DNA from: Dactylosporangium vinaceum
GTDB lineage: Bacteria; Actinomycetota; Actinomycetes; Mycobacteriales; Micromonosporaceae
Length of the DNA stretch: 64,000 nucleotides
Reading direction: 5' to 3'
Assembly (NCBI RefSeq): GCF_019904175.1
Contig: NZ_CP061913.1
Location: 2,914,001-2,978,000 of the forward strand
Shown one piece after another: positions 24,508 to 34,617 of this stretch. Positions within the stretch are counted from its first letter, which is position 1. Each line of letters opens with the position of its first letter. The notes under the pieces were generated by a model, which was given only the letters and a program-made list of their open reading frames with translations, did no database searches and was not told where the DNA came from. A program made the translations under genes and the position numbers.

Positions 24508-25344
24508 ATGACAGTCGTCCGCGCCGCCATCGTCCAGACGAACTGGACAGGCGACAAGGAGTCGATGATCAAGGCGCACGAGGACTACACCCGCCAGGCC
24601 GCCGCTGCGGGCGCCCGGGTGATCTGCTTCCAGGAGCTGTTCTACGGCCCGTACTTCTGCCAGGTGCAGGACTCCGCGTACTACGAGTACGCCGAGTCGA
24701 TCCCCGGCCCGACCACCGAGCGCTTCCAGGCCCTCGCCGCCGAGCTCGGGATGGTCATGGTGCTGCCGATGTACGAGCAGGAGCAGCCCGGCGTCCTGTA
24801 CAACACCGCGGCCGTCGTCGACGCCGACGGCAAGTACCTCGGCAAGTACCGCAAGAACCACATCCCGCAGGTGAAGGGGTTCTGGGAGAAGTTCTACTTC
24901 CGCCCCGGCAACCTCGGCTACCCCGTCTTCGACACCGCCGTCGGGAAGGTCGGCGTCTACATCTGCTACGACCGGCACTTCCCCGAGGGTTGGCGGGCGC
25001 TGGGGCTCAACGGCGCACAGATCGTGTTCAACCCGTCGGCCACGTCCCGCGGGCTGTCGGCGTACCTGTGGCAGCTGGAGCAGCCGGCGTCGGCCGTGGC
25101 CAACGAGTACTTCATCGGTGCCATCAACCGCACCGGCATCGAGGATCTCGGCGACAACGACTTCTACGGCACCAGCTACTTCGTCGACCCCGAGGGCAAG
25201 TTCGTCGGCGAGGTCGGCGACTCGCACAACCCCGAGCTCATCGTCCGCGACCTCGATCTCGACCTGCTCGCGACGGTACGGGACAGGTGGCAGTTCTATC
25301 GCGACCGCCGCCCGGACGCCTACGGAGAGCTGGTCCAGCCGTGA
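24508..25344 (+). CDS. beta-ureidopropionase-like nitrilase-family amidohydrolase
   Basis: 278 residues from the ATG at 24508 with GAGAGGGGC upstream. The nitrilase triad is complete: Glu43 (FQELF), Lys116 (YRKNHIP) and Cys153 (YICYDRHFP). The sequence around the triad (NHIPQVKGFWEKFYFRPG, NPSATSRGLSAYLWQLEQPA) resembles N-carbamoyl-beta-alanine amidohydrolases. It would release beta-alanine, CO2 and ammonia from N-carbamoyl-beta-alanine in the cytoplasm. First gene of the operon, with dihydropyrimidinase next (28-bp gap). Confidence 0.9.
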   Translation: MTVVRAAIVQTNWTGDKESMIKAHEDYTRQAAAAGARVICFQELFYGPYFCQVQDSAYYEYAESIPGPTTERFQALAAELGMVMVLPMYEQEQPGVLYNTAAVVDADGKYLGKYRKNHIPQVKGFWEKFYFRPGNLGYPVFDTAVGKVGVYICYDRHFPEGWRALGLNGAQIVFNPSATSRGLSAYLWQLEQPASAVANEYFIGAINRTGIEDLGDNDFYGTSYFVDPEGKFVGEVGDSHNPELIVRDLDLDLLATVRDRWQFYRDRRPDAYGELVQP

Positions 25345-25372
25345 TCGCCGCGGAGCGAAGCGAGGAGGCAGC

Positions 25373-26782
25373 GTGACCGGCTTGCTGATCAAGGGCGGTA
25401 CCGTCGTCGGGCCGCAGGGCGCCATCCCCGGTGACGTGCTCGTCGTCGGCGAGAAGATCTCCGCGATCTTCATGCCGGGCGACGGGCCGGTCGAGGGTGA
25501 CTTCGAGACCCTCGACGCGACCGGGAAGTACGTGATCCCCGGCGGCGTCGACGCCCACACGCACATGGAGCTGCCCTTCGGCGGCACCTTCGCCAGCGAC
25601 ACGTTCGACACCGGCACGCGGGCGGCCGCGTTCGGCGGCACGACCACGATCATCGACTTCGCCGTCCAACGCACCGGCGAGGTGGTGCAGGACGGCCTGG
25701 CCGCCTGGCACGCGAAGGCGGCCGGCGAGTGCCACGTCGACTACGCGTTCCACCAGATCCTCGGCGGCGTCGACGACGAGTCGCTCAAGGCGATGGACCA
25801 GCTCGTCACCGACGAGGGCATCACGAGCTTCAAGCTGTTCATGGCGTACCCCGGGGTCTTCTACAGCGACGACGGGCAGATCCTGCGGGCCATGCAGAAG
25901 GCCCGGGACAACGGCGCCATGATCATGATGCACGCCGAGAACGGCCCGGCCATCGACGTGCTCGTCAAGCAGGCGCTCGAACGGGGCGAGACCGATCCGC
26001 TGTACCACGGCCTGACCCGCCCGGAGGCGCTGGAGGCGGAGGCGACGAGCCGCGCGATCTGGCTGGCCAGTGTGGCCGCGGACTGCCCGCTCTACATCGT
26101 GCACCTCTCGGCCAGCAAGGCCCTCGAGCAGGTCGCCGCCGCCCGCGACCTGGGGCGCAACGTGTTCGCCGAGACCTGCCCGCAGTACCTGTACCTCACC
26201 CTCGAGGACCAGCTCGGCGCCGACGGGTTCGAGGGTGCCAAGTGGGTCTGCTCCACCCCGCTGCGCAGCAAGCACGAGCCGCACCGGGCCGACCTGTGGA
26301 AGGGCCTGCGCAGCAACGACCTCTCGGTCGTCTCCACCGACCACTGCCCCTTCTGCTTCAAGGACCAGAAGGAGCTGGGCATCGGCGACTTCTCGAAGAT
26401 CCCCAACGGCATCGGCAGCGTCGAGCACCGCGTCGACCTGCTGTACCAGGGGGTCGTCGACGGGAAGCTGTCGCTGGCCCGCTGGGTCGAGACGATCGCG
26501 ACGACCCCCGCGCGCATGTTCGGCCTGTACCCGCGCAAGGGCATCGTCGCGCCCGGGTCCGACGCCGACATCGTGCTGTACGACCCCTCGGCGCGCACCC
26601 GCATCAGCGTCGAGACGCACCACATGAACATGGACCACTCGGCGTGGGAGGGCTACGAGATCGCCGGCAAGGTCGACACGGTCATCTCCCGCGGGACCGT
26701 GATCGTCTCCGGCGACGCCTACCACGGCCGCAAGGGGCACGGACAGTTCCTCCGCCGCGGACTGTCGGACTACCTCCTCTAG
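25373..26782 (+). CDS. hydA: dihydropyrimidinase / hydantoinase
   Basis: 469 residues from the GTG at 25373 with AGGAGG upstream; longer frames upstream are shadow. Amidohydrolase metal site is complete: His62 and His64 (DAHTHMELPFGG), carboxylated Lys154 (SFKLFMAYPG), His187 (MMHAENG), His244 (VHLSASKA) and Asp323 (STDHCPFCF). It hydrolyses dihydrouracil/dihydrothymine (or hydantoins) to the N-carbamoyl amino acid, which the upstream gene product then cleaves. The stop is followed closely by the aldehyde dehydrogenase gene. Confidence 0.93.
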   Translation: MTGLLIKGGTVVGPQGAIPGDVLVVGEKISAIFMPGDGPVEGDFETLDATGKYVIPGGVDAHTHMELPFGGTFASDTFDTGTRAAAFGGTTTIIDFAVQRTGEVVQDGLAAWHAKAAGECHVDYAFHQILGGVDDESLKAMDQLVTDEGITSFKLFMAYPGVFYSDDGQILRAMQKARDNGAMIMMHAENGPAIDVLVKQALERGETDPLYHGLTRPEALEAEATSRAIWLASVAADCPLYIVHLSASKALEQVAAARDLGRNVFAETCPQYLYLTLEDQLGADGFEGAKWVCSTPLRSKHEPHRADLWKGLRSNDLSVVSTDHCPFCFKDQKELGIGDFSKIPNGIGSVEHRVDLLYQGVVDGKLSLARWVETIATTPARMFGLYPRKGIVAPGSDADIVLYDPSARTRISVETHHMNMDHSAWEGYEIAGKVDTVISRGTVIVSGDAYHGRKGHGQFLRRGLSDYLL

Positions 26783-26791
26783 GAGCTGGCA

Positions 26792-28276
<1,485 letters not shown>

Positions 28277-28280
28277 CCCG

Positions 28281-29294
28281 ATGGACGTTGGGGTGGTGCT
28301 CCAGTGCGATCCGCCCGCGATGGGCGTGGTCGAGCTGGCGAAGAAGGCCGAGGCGGCCGGGTTCAGCCACGTGTGGACGTTCGACTCCCACGTGCTGTGG
28401 CAGGAGCCGTTCGTCATCTACAGCAAGATCCTCGCCGACACCGAGCGGGTCGTCGTCGGCCCGATGGTGACGAACCCGGGCACCCGGGACTGGACTGTCA
28501 CCGCGTCGCTGTTCGCCACCCTCAACGAGATGTACGGCAACCGCACGGTCTGCGGGATCGGCCGGGGCGACTCGGCCGTGCGCGTGCTCGGCTCGCGGCC
28601 GACCACCCTGGCCGAGCTGCGGGAGAGCATCGAGGTCATCCGCGAGCTCGGCAACGGCCGGGCCGTACACCTGCGGGATCGGGATCTGCAGTTCGCGTGG
28701 GCGGCGCAGAGCCGCCTGGAGGTGTGGGTCGCGGCCTACGGGCCCAAGGCGCTGGCGCTCACCGGTGAGGTCGGCGACGGCTACATCCTGCAGCTGGCCG
28801 ACCCCGACATCGCGGCGTGGATGATCAAGGCGGTGCGGGCCGCGGCGGAGAAGGCCGGCCGCGACCCGGCGGCCATCAAGTTCTGCGTCGCCGCGCCCGC
28901 ATACGTCGGGGACGACTCGGCCGAGTCCCTGGCCCACCAGCGGGACCAGACCCGCTGGTTCGGCGGCATGGTCGGCAACCACGTGGCCGACATCGTCGAG
29001 CGCTACGGCGCCGACGGGGCCGTGCCGGCGGTGCTCACCGACTACATCAAGGGCCGCAAGGGCTACGACTACGCCGAGCACGGCCGGGCCGGCAACACGC
29101 ACACCGACTTCGTCCCCGACGAGGTCGTCGACCGGTTCTGCATCCTCGGCCCGGTCGAGCACCACCTGAAGCGCCTCGCCGAGCTCAGGGAGCTCGGCGT
29201 GGACCAGTTCGCGCTGTACCTGCAGCACGACGCGAAGGAGTCCACGCTCGCCGCCTACGGCGAGCACGTCATCCCGTTCGCTTCATCGAAGTGA
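28281..29294 (+). CDS. LLM-class F420-dependent oxidoreductase (TIGR03842-like)
   Basis: 337 residues, GTG-free ATG start four bases after the dehydrogenase stop. Luciferase-like TIM barrel: AKKAEAAGFSHVWTFDSHVLWQEP, GIGRGDSAVRVLG, VWVAAYGPKALALTGEVGDGYILQ. The overall pattern is that of the TIGR03842 group of F420-type enzymes. Its position inside a dihydropyrimidine-degradation operon that lacks any dihydropyrimidine dehydrogenase gene in this window suggests it may act on a pyrimidine or a hydantoin-like substrate (inference). It is tightly linked to the ABC transporter genes that follow. Confidence 0.85.
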   Translation: MDVGVVLQCDPPAMGVVELAKKAEAAGFSHVWTFDSHVLWQEPFVIYSKILADTERVVVGPMVTNPGTRDWTVTASLFATLNEMYGNRTVCGIGRGDSAVRVLGSRPTTLAELRESIEVIRELGNGRAVHLRDRDLQFAWAAQSRLEVWVAAYGPKALALTGEVGDGYILQLADPDIAAWMIKAVRAAAEKAGRDPAAIKFCVAAPAYVGDDSAESLAHQRDQTRWFGGMVGNHVADIVERYGADGAVPAVLTDYIKGRKGYDYAEHGRAGNTHTDFVPDEVVDRFCILGPVEHHLKRLAELRELGVDQFALYLQHDAKESTLAAYGEHVIPFASSK

Positions 29295-29301
29295 TGTCTG
29301 G

Positions 29302-30162
29302 ATGAAGCGAATCCTGGGCGCCCTCGCCGGCCTGGCCGCCTTCGTCCTGCTCTGGGAGGGCTACAAGGCGGTCGGGAACGACGAGGGCACCGTCCTCTTC
29401 GGCGTGCGCATCCTCCCGCGCGCCGACGATCTCTCGATGCCCCATCTGTACTCCGTGATCGAGCGACTGTCCCGCCCGGAGCTCACCGGCGGGCGCCCGA
29501 TCTGGCGGGTGGTGCTCGATGCGTGCCTCTTCACCCTGGGCGTCACCGCCGTCGGCTTCGCCGCGGGCGTCCTCATCGGCTTCGTCCTGGCCGCCCTCAT
29601 GCAGCGCTTCCGGGTCGTCGAGCGCGGGCTCCTGCCGTACGTCGTGCTGTCCCAGACGGTGCCCCTCGTCGCCCTGGCGCCGCTCGTCGCCGGCTGGAGC
29701 GGTGCGCTGTCGTTCGGGCCGTACCCGTGGCAGGACTGGATGACCGTGTCCACGATCGCCGCCTACCTCGCGTTCTTCCCGGTCGCCGTGGGGCTCCTGC
29801 GCGGCCTGCAGTCGCCGTCCGCGGCCGGCGTGGAGCTCATGCGCAGCTACGCCGCCGGCTGGTGGCGCACGTTCGTGAAGCTGCGGCTGCCCGCGGCACT
29901 GCCGTTCCTGTTCCCGGCGCTGCGCCTGGCCGGGGCGGCCGCGGTCGTCGGCGCGGTGGTCGGTGAGATCTCCACCGGCACCCGCGGCGGGATCGGGCGG
30001 CTGGTCATCGAGTACTCCCGCGAGGCCACCTCCGACCCTGCGAAGGTCTACACCGCCATGCTCGGGGCCGCGCTGCTCGGGCTGTGCGTCGCCGGATTCG
30101 TGAGCCTGCTCGAAGTTCCCCTGATGCGGCATCGGCGTAAGGTCGAGGTGAACGTCATATGA
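29302..30162 (+). CDS. ABC transporter permease
   Basis: 286 residues. BPD-type permease: TM segments at about 5-22, 70-95, 105-130, 145-165, 205-225 and 250-270, with the EAA loop MRSYAAGWWRTFVKLRLPAALPFLFPALR at the cytoplasmic face. Compared with its partner it has an N-terminal extension of about 40 residues between TM1 and TM2. It overlaps the ATPase gene by ATGA. Part of an NMT1-type importer probably for a pyrimidine or related heterocycle (context). Confidence 0.9.
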   Translation: MKRILGALAGLAAFVLLWEGYKAVGNDEGTVLFGVRILPRADDLSMPHLYSVIERLSRPELTGGRPIWRVVLDACLFTLGVTAVGFAAGVLIGFVLAALMQRFRVVERGLLPYVVLSQTVPLVALAPLVAGWSGALSFGPYPWQDWMTVSTIAAYLAFFPVAVGLLRGLQSPSAAGVELMRSYAAGWWRTFVKLRLPAALPFLFPALRLAGAAAVVGAVVGEISTGTRGGIGRLVIEYSREATSDPAKVYTAMLGAALLGLCVAGFVSLLEVPLMRHRRKVEVNVI

Positions 30163-30917
30163 CCGCGGTGTCGATCGCCGGTGTCACCAAGGTGTTCAAT
30201 CAGGGCCGTCCCGACGAGGTGACGGCACTGTCCGATGTGGACCTCACGGTCGACAGTGGACAGTTCGTGTCGCTCATCGGCCCGTCCGGGTGTGGCAAGT
30301 CCACGCTGCTGCGGCTGATCGCCGACCTCATCGCGCCGAGCTCCGGCACCGTCACCGTGGCCGGGAAGCCGGCCGGGCAGGCGCGCCGCGACCAGGAGTA
30401 CGGCATCGCGTTCCAGCAGGCCGGGCTCTTCGAGTGGCGCACCGTGCGGCGCAACGTCGAGCTGCCTCTGGAGCTGCGCAGGATCCCGCGGCAGCGGCGG
30501 CGGGAGCGGGCCGAGGAGATGCTCGCGCTCGTCGGGCTCGCCGAGTTCGGCGGCCACTACCCGGCCCAGCTCTCCGGTGGCATGCAGCAGCGGGTGGCGA
30601 TCGCTCGCGCGCTGGCGGTGCACCCGAATCTGCTGCTGATGGACGAGCCGTTCGGCGCCCTCGACGAGATGACGCGGGAGCGCCTGCAGACGGAGCTGCT
30701 CCAGATCTGCGCGACGACCGGCACCTCCACCGTGTTCGTCACGCACTCGATCTCCGAGGCGGTGTTCCTGTCCGACAAGGTCGTCGTGATGTCGGCCCGC
30801 CCCGGCCGGATAACGACAACTATCGATGTCAACTTCGAGCGGCGCGATGAGGCGACCCGGCAGTCGGCCGAGTACTTCGAGGTGGTCACGGCCGTGCGGA
30901 AAGCGCTGCGGTCATGA
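30159..30917 (+). CDS. ABC transporter ATP-binding protein
   Basis: 252 residues. Walker A IGPSGCGKSTLLRLIADL, Q-loop AFQQAGLFEWRTV, signature LSGGMQQRVAIARAL, Walker B LLLMDEPFGALDEMT and H-loop FVTHSISEAVFLSD. It belongs to the nitrate/sulfonate/taurine (SsuB/TauB) branch, whose transporters carry small anions or heterocycles such as pyrimidines and thiamine precursors. It overlaps both flanking permease genes by four bases. Confidence 0.95.
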   Translation: MTAVSIAGVTKVFNQGRPDEVTALSDVDLTVDSGQFVSLIGPSGCGKSTLLRLIADLIAPSSGTVTVAGKPAGQARRDQEYGIAFQQAGLFEWRTVRRNVELPLELRRIPRQRRRERAEEMLALVGLAEFGGHYPAQLSGGMQQRVAIARALAVHPNLLLMDEPFGALDEMTRERLQTELLQICATTGTSTVFVTHSISEAVFLSDKVVVMSARPGRITTTIDVNFERRDEATRQSAEYFEVVTAVRKALRS

Positions 30918-31672
30918 GACGGGTCGTGCGGGTCCTCCCTCCGGTCCTCGTCGGCCTGCTCGGGCTCGGCCTGTGGGAGCTGGTCGTCAAGGCCGGTCGG
31001 ATCGCGCCGTTCATCCTGCCGGCACCGTCGGCGATCTGGGCCGAGCTCGTCGAGCAGCGCTCAAACGTGCTCGACGCGGCCCTGGCCAGCGGGGCCAACG
31101 CCCTCGCCGGCCTGATCGGCGGGACCGTCGTGGCGATCCTGGCCGCCCTCGCCACCAGCCGGGTGCGAGTGCTCAGCGAGATCTCGGTGCCGTTCGCGGC
31201 AGTGCTCAACGCGCTGCCGATCATCGCCCTGGCCCCGATCCTCAACAACATGTTCGAGTCCACCAGCAGCGTGCCACGCCGGCTGGTCGCCGGGATCATC
31301 GTGTTCTTCCAGGTCTTCATCAACACCCTGCGCGGCCTGCGGGAGGTCGACCCGACCCACCGCGAGCTGATGGACAGCTACGCCGCGGGCTCATGGACGT
31401 TCGCCCGGCTCGTGCGGCTGCCGGGCGCGCTGCCATACCTCTTCACCGGCCTGCGACAGGCATCGTCGCTGGCCGTCATCGCCGCGGTCGTCGCGGAGTA
31501 CTTCGGCGGGCTGCAGGACGGGCTCGGGGCGCGGATCACCTCGGCGGCCGCGTTCACCGCGTATCCGCGGGCGTGGGCCTTCGTGGTCGGCGCGTGCGCC
31601 CTCGGGCTCGTCTTCTACCTCACCACGCTCCTGCTGGAGCGGCTCGCGATGCCGTGGAAGTCCCGTTTCTGA
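30914..31672 (+). CDS. ABC transporter permease
   Basis: 252 residues. Six predicted TM helices and the EAA loop MDSYAAGSWTFARLVRLPGALPYLFTGLR. ATG overlapping the ATPase stop (ATGA). With the gene at 29302 it forms a heterodimeric membrane channel, so the importer uses two different permeases. Confidence 0.92.
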   Translation: MRRVVRVLPPVLVGLLGLGLWELVVKAGRIAPFILPAPSAIWAELVEQRSNVLDAALASGANALAGLIGGTVVAILAALATSRVRVLSEISVPFAAVLNALPIIALAPILNNMFESTSSVPRRLVAGIIVFFQVFINTLRGLREVDPTHRELMDSYAAGSWTFARLVRLPGALPYLFTGLRQASSLAVIAAVVAEYFGGLQDGLGARITSAAAFTAYPRAWAFVVGACALGLVFYLTTLLLERLAMPWKSRF

Positions 31673-31690
31673 CATTCGGGAAGGTCCCCC

Positions 31691-32815
31691 ATGAAAAAGT
31701 TCGCCTTCGTCCTCGCGGCCGGGCTGGTCCTGGCCGGCTGCGGCACTGCCGATTCCACGTCCCCCACCACCACCACAAGCGGCGGCCTGACCACCGTGAA
31801 GCTCCAGCTGCAGTGGTTCTACCAGGCCCAGTTCGCCGGCTACATCGCCGCCGTCGACAAGGGCTTCTACAAGGAGCAGGGCCTCGACGTGCAGCTGCTC
31901 GAGGGCGGCGTCGACATCGTGCCGCAGACCGTCCTGGCCACGGGCAAGGCGGACTACGCGGTCGCCTGGGTGCCCAAGGCCCTCGCCTCGCGCGAGCAGG
32001 GCGCCGGCATCACCGACGTCGGGCAGATCTTCGCCCGCTCCGGCACCTACCAGGTCGCGTTCGCCAGCTCCAACATCAAGTCCCCGGCCGACTTCAAGGG
32101 CAAGAAGGTCGGCAACTGGGGCTTCGGCAACGAGTTCGAGCTCTTCGCCGGCATGACCAAGGCCGGGCTCGACCCCGGCAAGGACGTCACCCTCGTCCAG
32201 CAGCAGTTCGACATGCAGGCGCTGCTGAAGAAGGAGATCGACGTCGCGCAGGCCATGTCCTACAACGAGTACGCGCAGCTGCTGGAGGCCACCAACCCGG
32301 CCACCGGCCAGCTGTACAAGCCCGAGGACTTCTCGATCATCGACTGGAAGACCGTCGGCTCGTCGATGCTCCAGGACGCGGTGTGGGCCAACACCGAGAA
32401 GCTCAAGGACCAGGCGTACCAGGACCGGACGGTGAAGTTCCTGACCGCCACGATCCAGGGCTGGGCCTACTGCCGCGACCACGCCGAGGAGTGCCGCGAC
32501 ATGGTCGTCGCCAAGGGCTCGAAGCTCGGCAAGACCCACCAGCTGTGGCAGATGAACGAGGTCAACAAGCTCATCTGGCCGGCGGCGAAGGGTGTCGGCC
32601 TGGTCGACGAGGCCGACTGGAGCCGCACCGTCGACATCTCGCAGACGACGAAGAACCAGACCGGCGACACGGTCCTCAAGAAGAAGCCCGAGGGCCTCGC
32701 CTACACCAACGACTACATGCAGAAGGCCCTCGACGCCGCCAAGGCGGCCGGCGTCGACACGACCGGCTCCTCCTTCAAGCCGACGACCGTCACCCTGACC
32801 GCCGGCGGCGCCTGA
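31691..32815 (+). CDS. NMT1/THI5-like substrate-binding lipoprotein
   Basis: 374 residues, ATG after a GGGAAGG ribosome site. A signal peptide ends in lipobox LAGC with Cys17. The NMT1/THI5-like core (about 37-330) includes VKLQLQWFYQAQFAGYIAAVDKGFYKEQGLDVQLLEGG, the hallmark of pyrimidine-precursor and riboflavin binders, and KKVGNWGFGNEFELFAGM. It would deliver a pyrimidine-like ligand to the permeases. Last gene of the operon; two tandem hairpins follow. Confidence 0.92.
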   Translation: MKKFAFVLAAGLVLAGCGTADSTSPTTTTSGGLTTVKLQLQWFYQAQFAGYIAAVDKGFYKEQGLDVQLLEGGVDIVPQTVLATGKADYAVAWVPKALASREQGAGITDVGQIFARSGTYQVAFASSNIKSPADFKGKKVGNWGFGNEFELFAGMTKAGLDPGKDVTLVQQQFDMQALLKKEIDVAQAMSYNEYAQLLEATNPATGQLYKPEDFSIIDWKTVGSSMLQDAVWANTEKLKDQAYQDRTVKFLTATIQGWAYCRDHAEECRDMVVAKGSKLGKTHQLWQMNEVNKLIWPAAKGVGLVDEADWSRTVDISQTTKNQTGDTVLKKKPEGLAYTNDYMQKALDAAKAAGVDTTGSSFKPTTVTLTAGGA

Positions 32816-32826
32816 CGTAACTTTCA

Positions 32827-32863
32827 GCGGCCCGGGGCCGCCGGGGACAGGTGACCTGCCCCG
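32827..32863. terminator. tandem hairpins after the pyrimidine/ABC operon
   Basis: GCGGCC-CGG-GGCCGC (32827-32841), then CGGGG(A)CAGGT-G-ACCTGCCCCG (32842-32863), whose stem has one bulged A. They start 12 bp after the stop codon. Confidence 0.6.
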
Positions 32864-32891
32864 CAGTCGCCCCGGGCGTTGACGCCGATCG

Positions 32892-32935
32892 CCTGGCGTG
32901 GGCCTACTGAAGCGCTTCAGTAGACCCACGCCAGG
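32892..32935. promoter_or_regulatory. 44-bp near-perfect palindrome with LacI-type core upstream of a mannanase
   Basis: Two 22-nt arms with a single mismatch (C32903 against A32924). The centre is CTGAAGCGCTTCAG (32907-32920), a typical LacI-family operator with central CG. The right end runs into the GGAGG ribosome site (32934-32938) of the GH5 gene. TTGACG at 32879-32884 is a possible -35. No LacI gene lies in the window. Confidence 0.75.
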
Positions 32936-32947
32936 AGGCGTCCGCCA

Positions 32948-34609
32948 ATGCATCAGCCCGATCGCCCCGCGGCCGGCCGGCCGTCGCTGCGGCGCCGGTT
33001 CGCGCTCGCCGCCGCGGCCTGTGTCGCGGTGCTCGCCGCCGCCGTCGCCGTGCCGCTCGTCCACGCGTCCGCCGCCACCGCCGGCTTCGTCAGCCGCTGC
33101 GGCATCCACTTCTGCCTGGGCGGCCACCCGTACTACTTCGCCGGCGCCAACGTCTACGACACGTTCACCTACGGCGGCAGCTACGGCGACACCGAGACGC
33201 AGTGGATGGACAAGACCCGCATCGACAACCACATGGCCGAGCTGGCGGCCGACGGGGTCACCGTGCTGCGCACGTGGATGTTCGACCACGAGACCTGGCA
33301 CGGCTTCGAGCCGAGCAAGGGCGTCTACAGCGAGCAGCAGTTCGCCGAGTTCGACTACATCCTCTACTCGGCCGCGCAGCACAACATCCGGGTGATACCG
33401 GTCTTCGAGAACTACTGGGAGGCGTACGGCGGCATCGACACCCGGCTGTCCTGGGAGGGCCTGGGCACCGGGCAGGCGAACCGCTGGCGGTTCTTCAACC
33501 AGGCCGCGTGCCCGGGCTGCTTCACGCAGTACCAGCATTACGTGTCCTACGCGCTGAACCGCACGAACCACTACACCGGGGTGAAGTACAAGGACGACCC
33601 GGCGGTGTTCGCGTGGGAGCTCATGAACGAGCCGCGCTACGAGGGCCAGGGCGCCGCGGAGAGCGTGAACGGCACCACCCTGCGCAAGTGGGTCGACACC
33701 ATGGGCGCCTACATCAAGGGCATCGACAGCAACCACATGGTCGACGCCGGGCTCGAGGGGCACGGCACCAGGTACGGCTTCGGCGGCGACGAGGGCAACC
33801 CGTTCGTGGCCGTCCAGCAGTCGCCCTACATCGACTTCACCTCGGCGCACCCGTATCCGAACGAGGGCTGGGCCAACCTCACGCTCGCGCAGACGGTCAC
33901 GCTCGTCGACGCCTGGCTGGCCGACTCGCACGACGTGGTCGGCAAGCCGTTCTTCCTGGGCGAGTTCAATACCCAGGGCGTGGACCGCAGCACGTGGTGG
34001 AGCTCCATCTACGGCGACCTGCAGAGCCGGGACGCGGACGGCAGCGCGTTCTGGTGGTATCCGGACGCGCAGGCGGGCGGCGACAACTACAGCGTCAAGA
34101 AGGGCGCGCCGGAGCTGTCGGTGTTCCGGGCCCACTCCGCGTTCATGGCGGCCAAGAGCGGTGGCAACCCGCCCGTCTCCGGCAGCCCGTCGGCGTCGCG
34201 GTCGGTGTCGTCCTCGCCGTCCCGGCCGGCCTCCGCCTCCGCCTCGGCCTCACCGTCGCGCTCGTCGTCGTCGCCCTCGGCCCCGGCCGCCGGCGGGTGC
34301 CGGGTCGGCTACGCGCTCAACGACTGGGGCGGCGGCTTCACGGCCACCGTGACTGTCACCAACCCGGGTCCGGCGCCGATCACCGGCTGGACCCTGAAGT
34401 GGACGTTCGCCGGCAACCAGGCGATCGGCAACGCCTGGAACGCCACCGTCACGCAGTCGGGCCAGGCGGTGACCGCGGCCGCCATGTCGTACAACAGCAC
34501 CATCCCGGCGGGCGGCAACGCACAGTTCGGCTTCCAGGGCACCTACAGCGGCGCGAACGCGGTCCCGGCGCAGTTCACCCTCGACGGGGTGGCCTGCGCC
34601 AGGACCTGA
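32948..34609 (+). CDS. secreted GH5 endo-beta-1,4-mannanase with C-terminal CBM2
   Basis: 553 residues. The ATG at 32948 has GGAGG 9 bp upstream. Signal peptide 1-44 includes a twin-Arg-like RRR but reads as Sec type. GH5 catalytic domain about 45-390: acid/base Glu228 (FAWELMNEPR) and nucleophile Glu339 (FFLGEFNTQG), with FENYWEAYGG and YKDDPAVFAWELMNEP as in GH5_7 mannanases. A Ser/Pro/Ala linker (about 395-445) leads to a CBM2 module (about 450-553) with conserved Trp residues (GWTLKWTF). It would cut mannan backbones in plant cell walls. Probably controlled by the LacI-type palindrome. Confidence 0.9.
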   Translation: MHQPDRPAAGRPSLRRRFALAAAACVAVLAAAVAVPLVHASAATAGFVSRCGIHFCLGGHPYYFAGANVYDTFTYGGSYGDTETQWMDKTRIDNHMAELAADGVTVLRTWMFDHETWHGFEPSKGVYSEQQFAEFDYILYSAAQHNIRVIPVFENYWEAYGGIDTRLSWEGLGTGQANRWRFFNQAACPGCFTQYQHYVSYALNRTNHYTGVKYKDDPAVFAWELMNEPRYEGQGAAESVNGTTLRKWVDTMGAYIKGIDSNHMVDAGLEGHGTRYGFGGDEGNPFVAVQQSPYIDFTSAHPYPNEGWANLTLAQTVTLVDAWLADSHDVVGKPFFLGEFNTQGVDRSTWWSSIYGDLQSRDADGSAFWWYPDAQAGGDNYSVKKGAPELSVFRAHSAFMAAKSGGNPPVSGSPSASRSVSSSPSRPASASASASPSRSSSSPSAPAAGGCRVGYALNDWGGGFTATVTVTNPGPAPITGWTLKWTFAGNQAIGNAWNATVTQSGQAVTAAAMSYNSTIPAGGNAQFGFQGTYSGANAVPAQFTLDGVACART

Positions 34610-34617
34610 CCCCGGTT

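Noticed and set aside
32827..32863. Tandem hairpins considered as a riboswitch for the mannanase
   Set aside because: They lie directly after the ABC operon stop and form simple stems without a conserved aptamer pattern; a terminator is simpler.
32948..33080. Twin-arginine export for the GH5 mannanase
   Set aside because: RRRFAL resembles the start of a Tat motif, but the hydrophobic stretch and charge pattern fit Sec as well; no claim made.
31391..34135. 914-residue minus-strand frame opposite the ABC and mannanase genes
   Set aside because: Antisense shadow; it crosses a terminator, an operator and two genes on the other strand.
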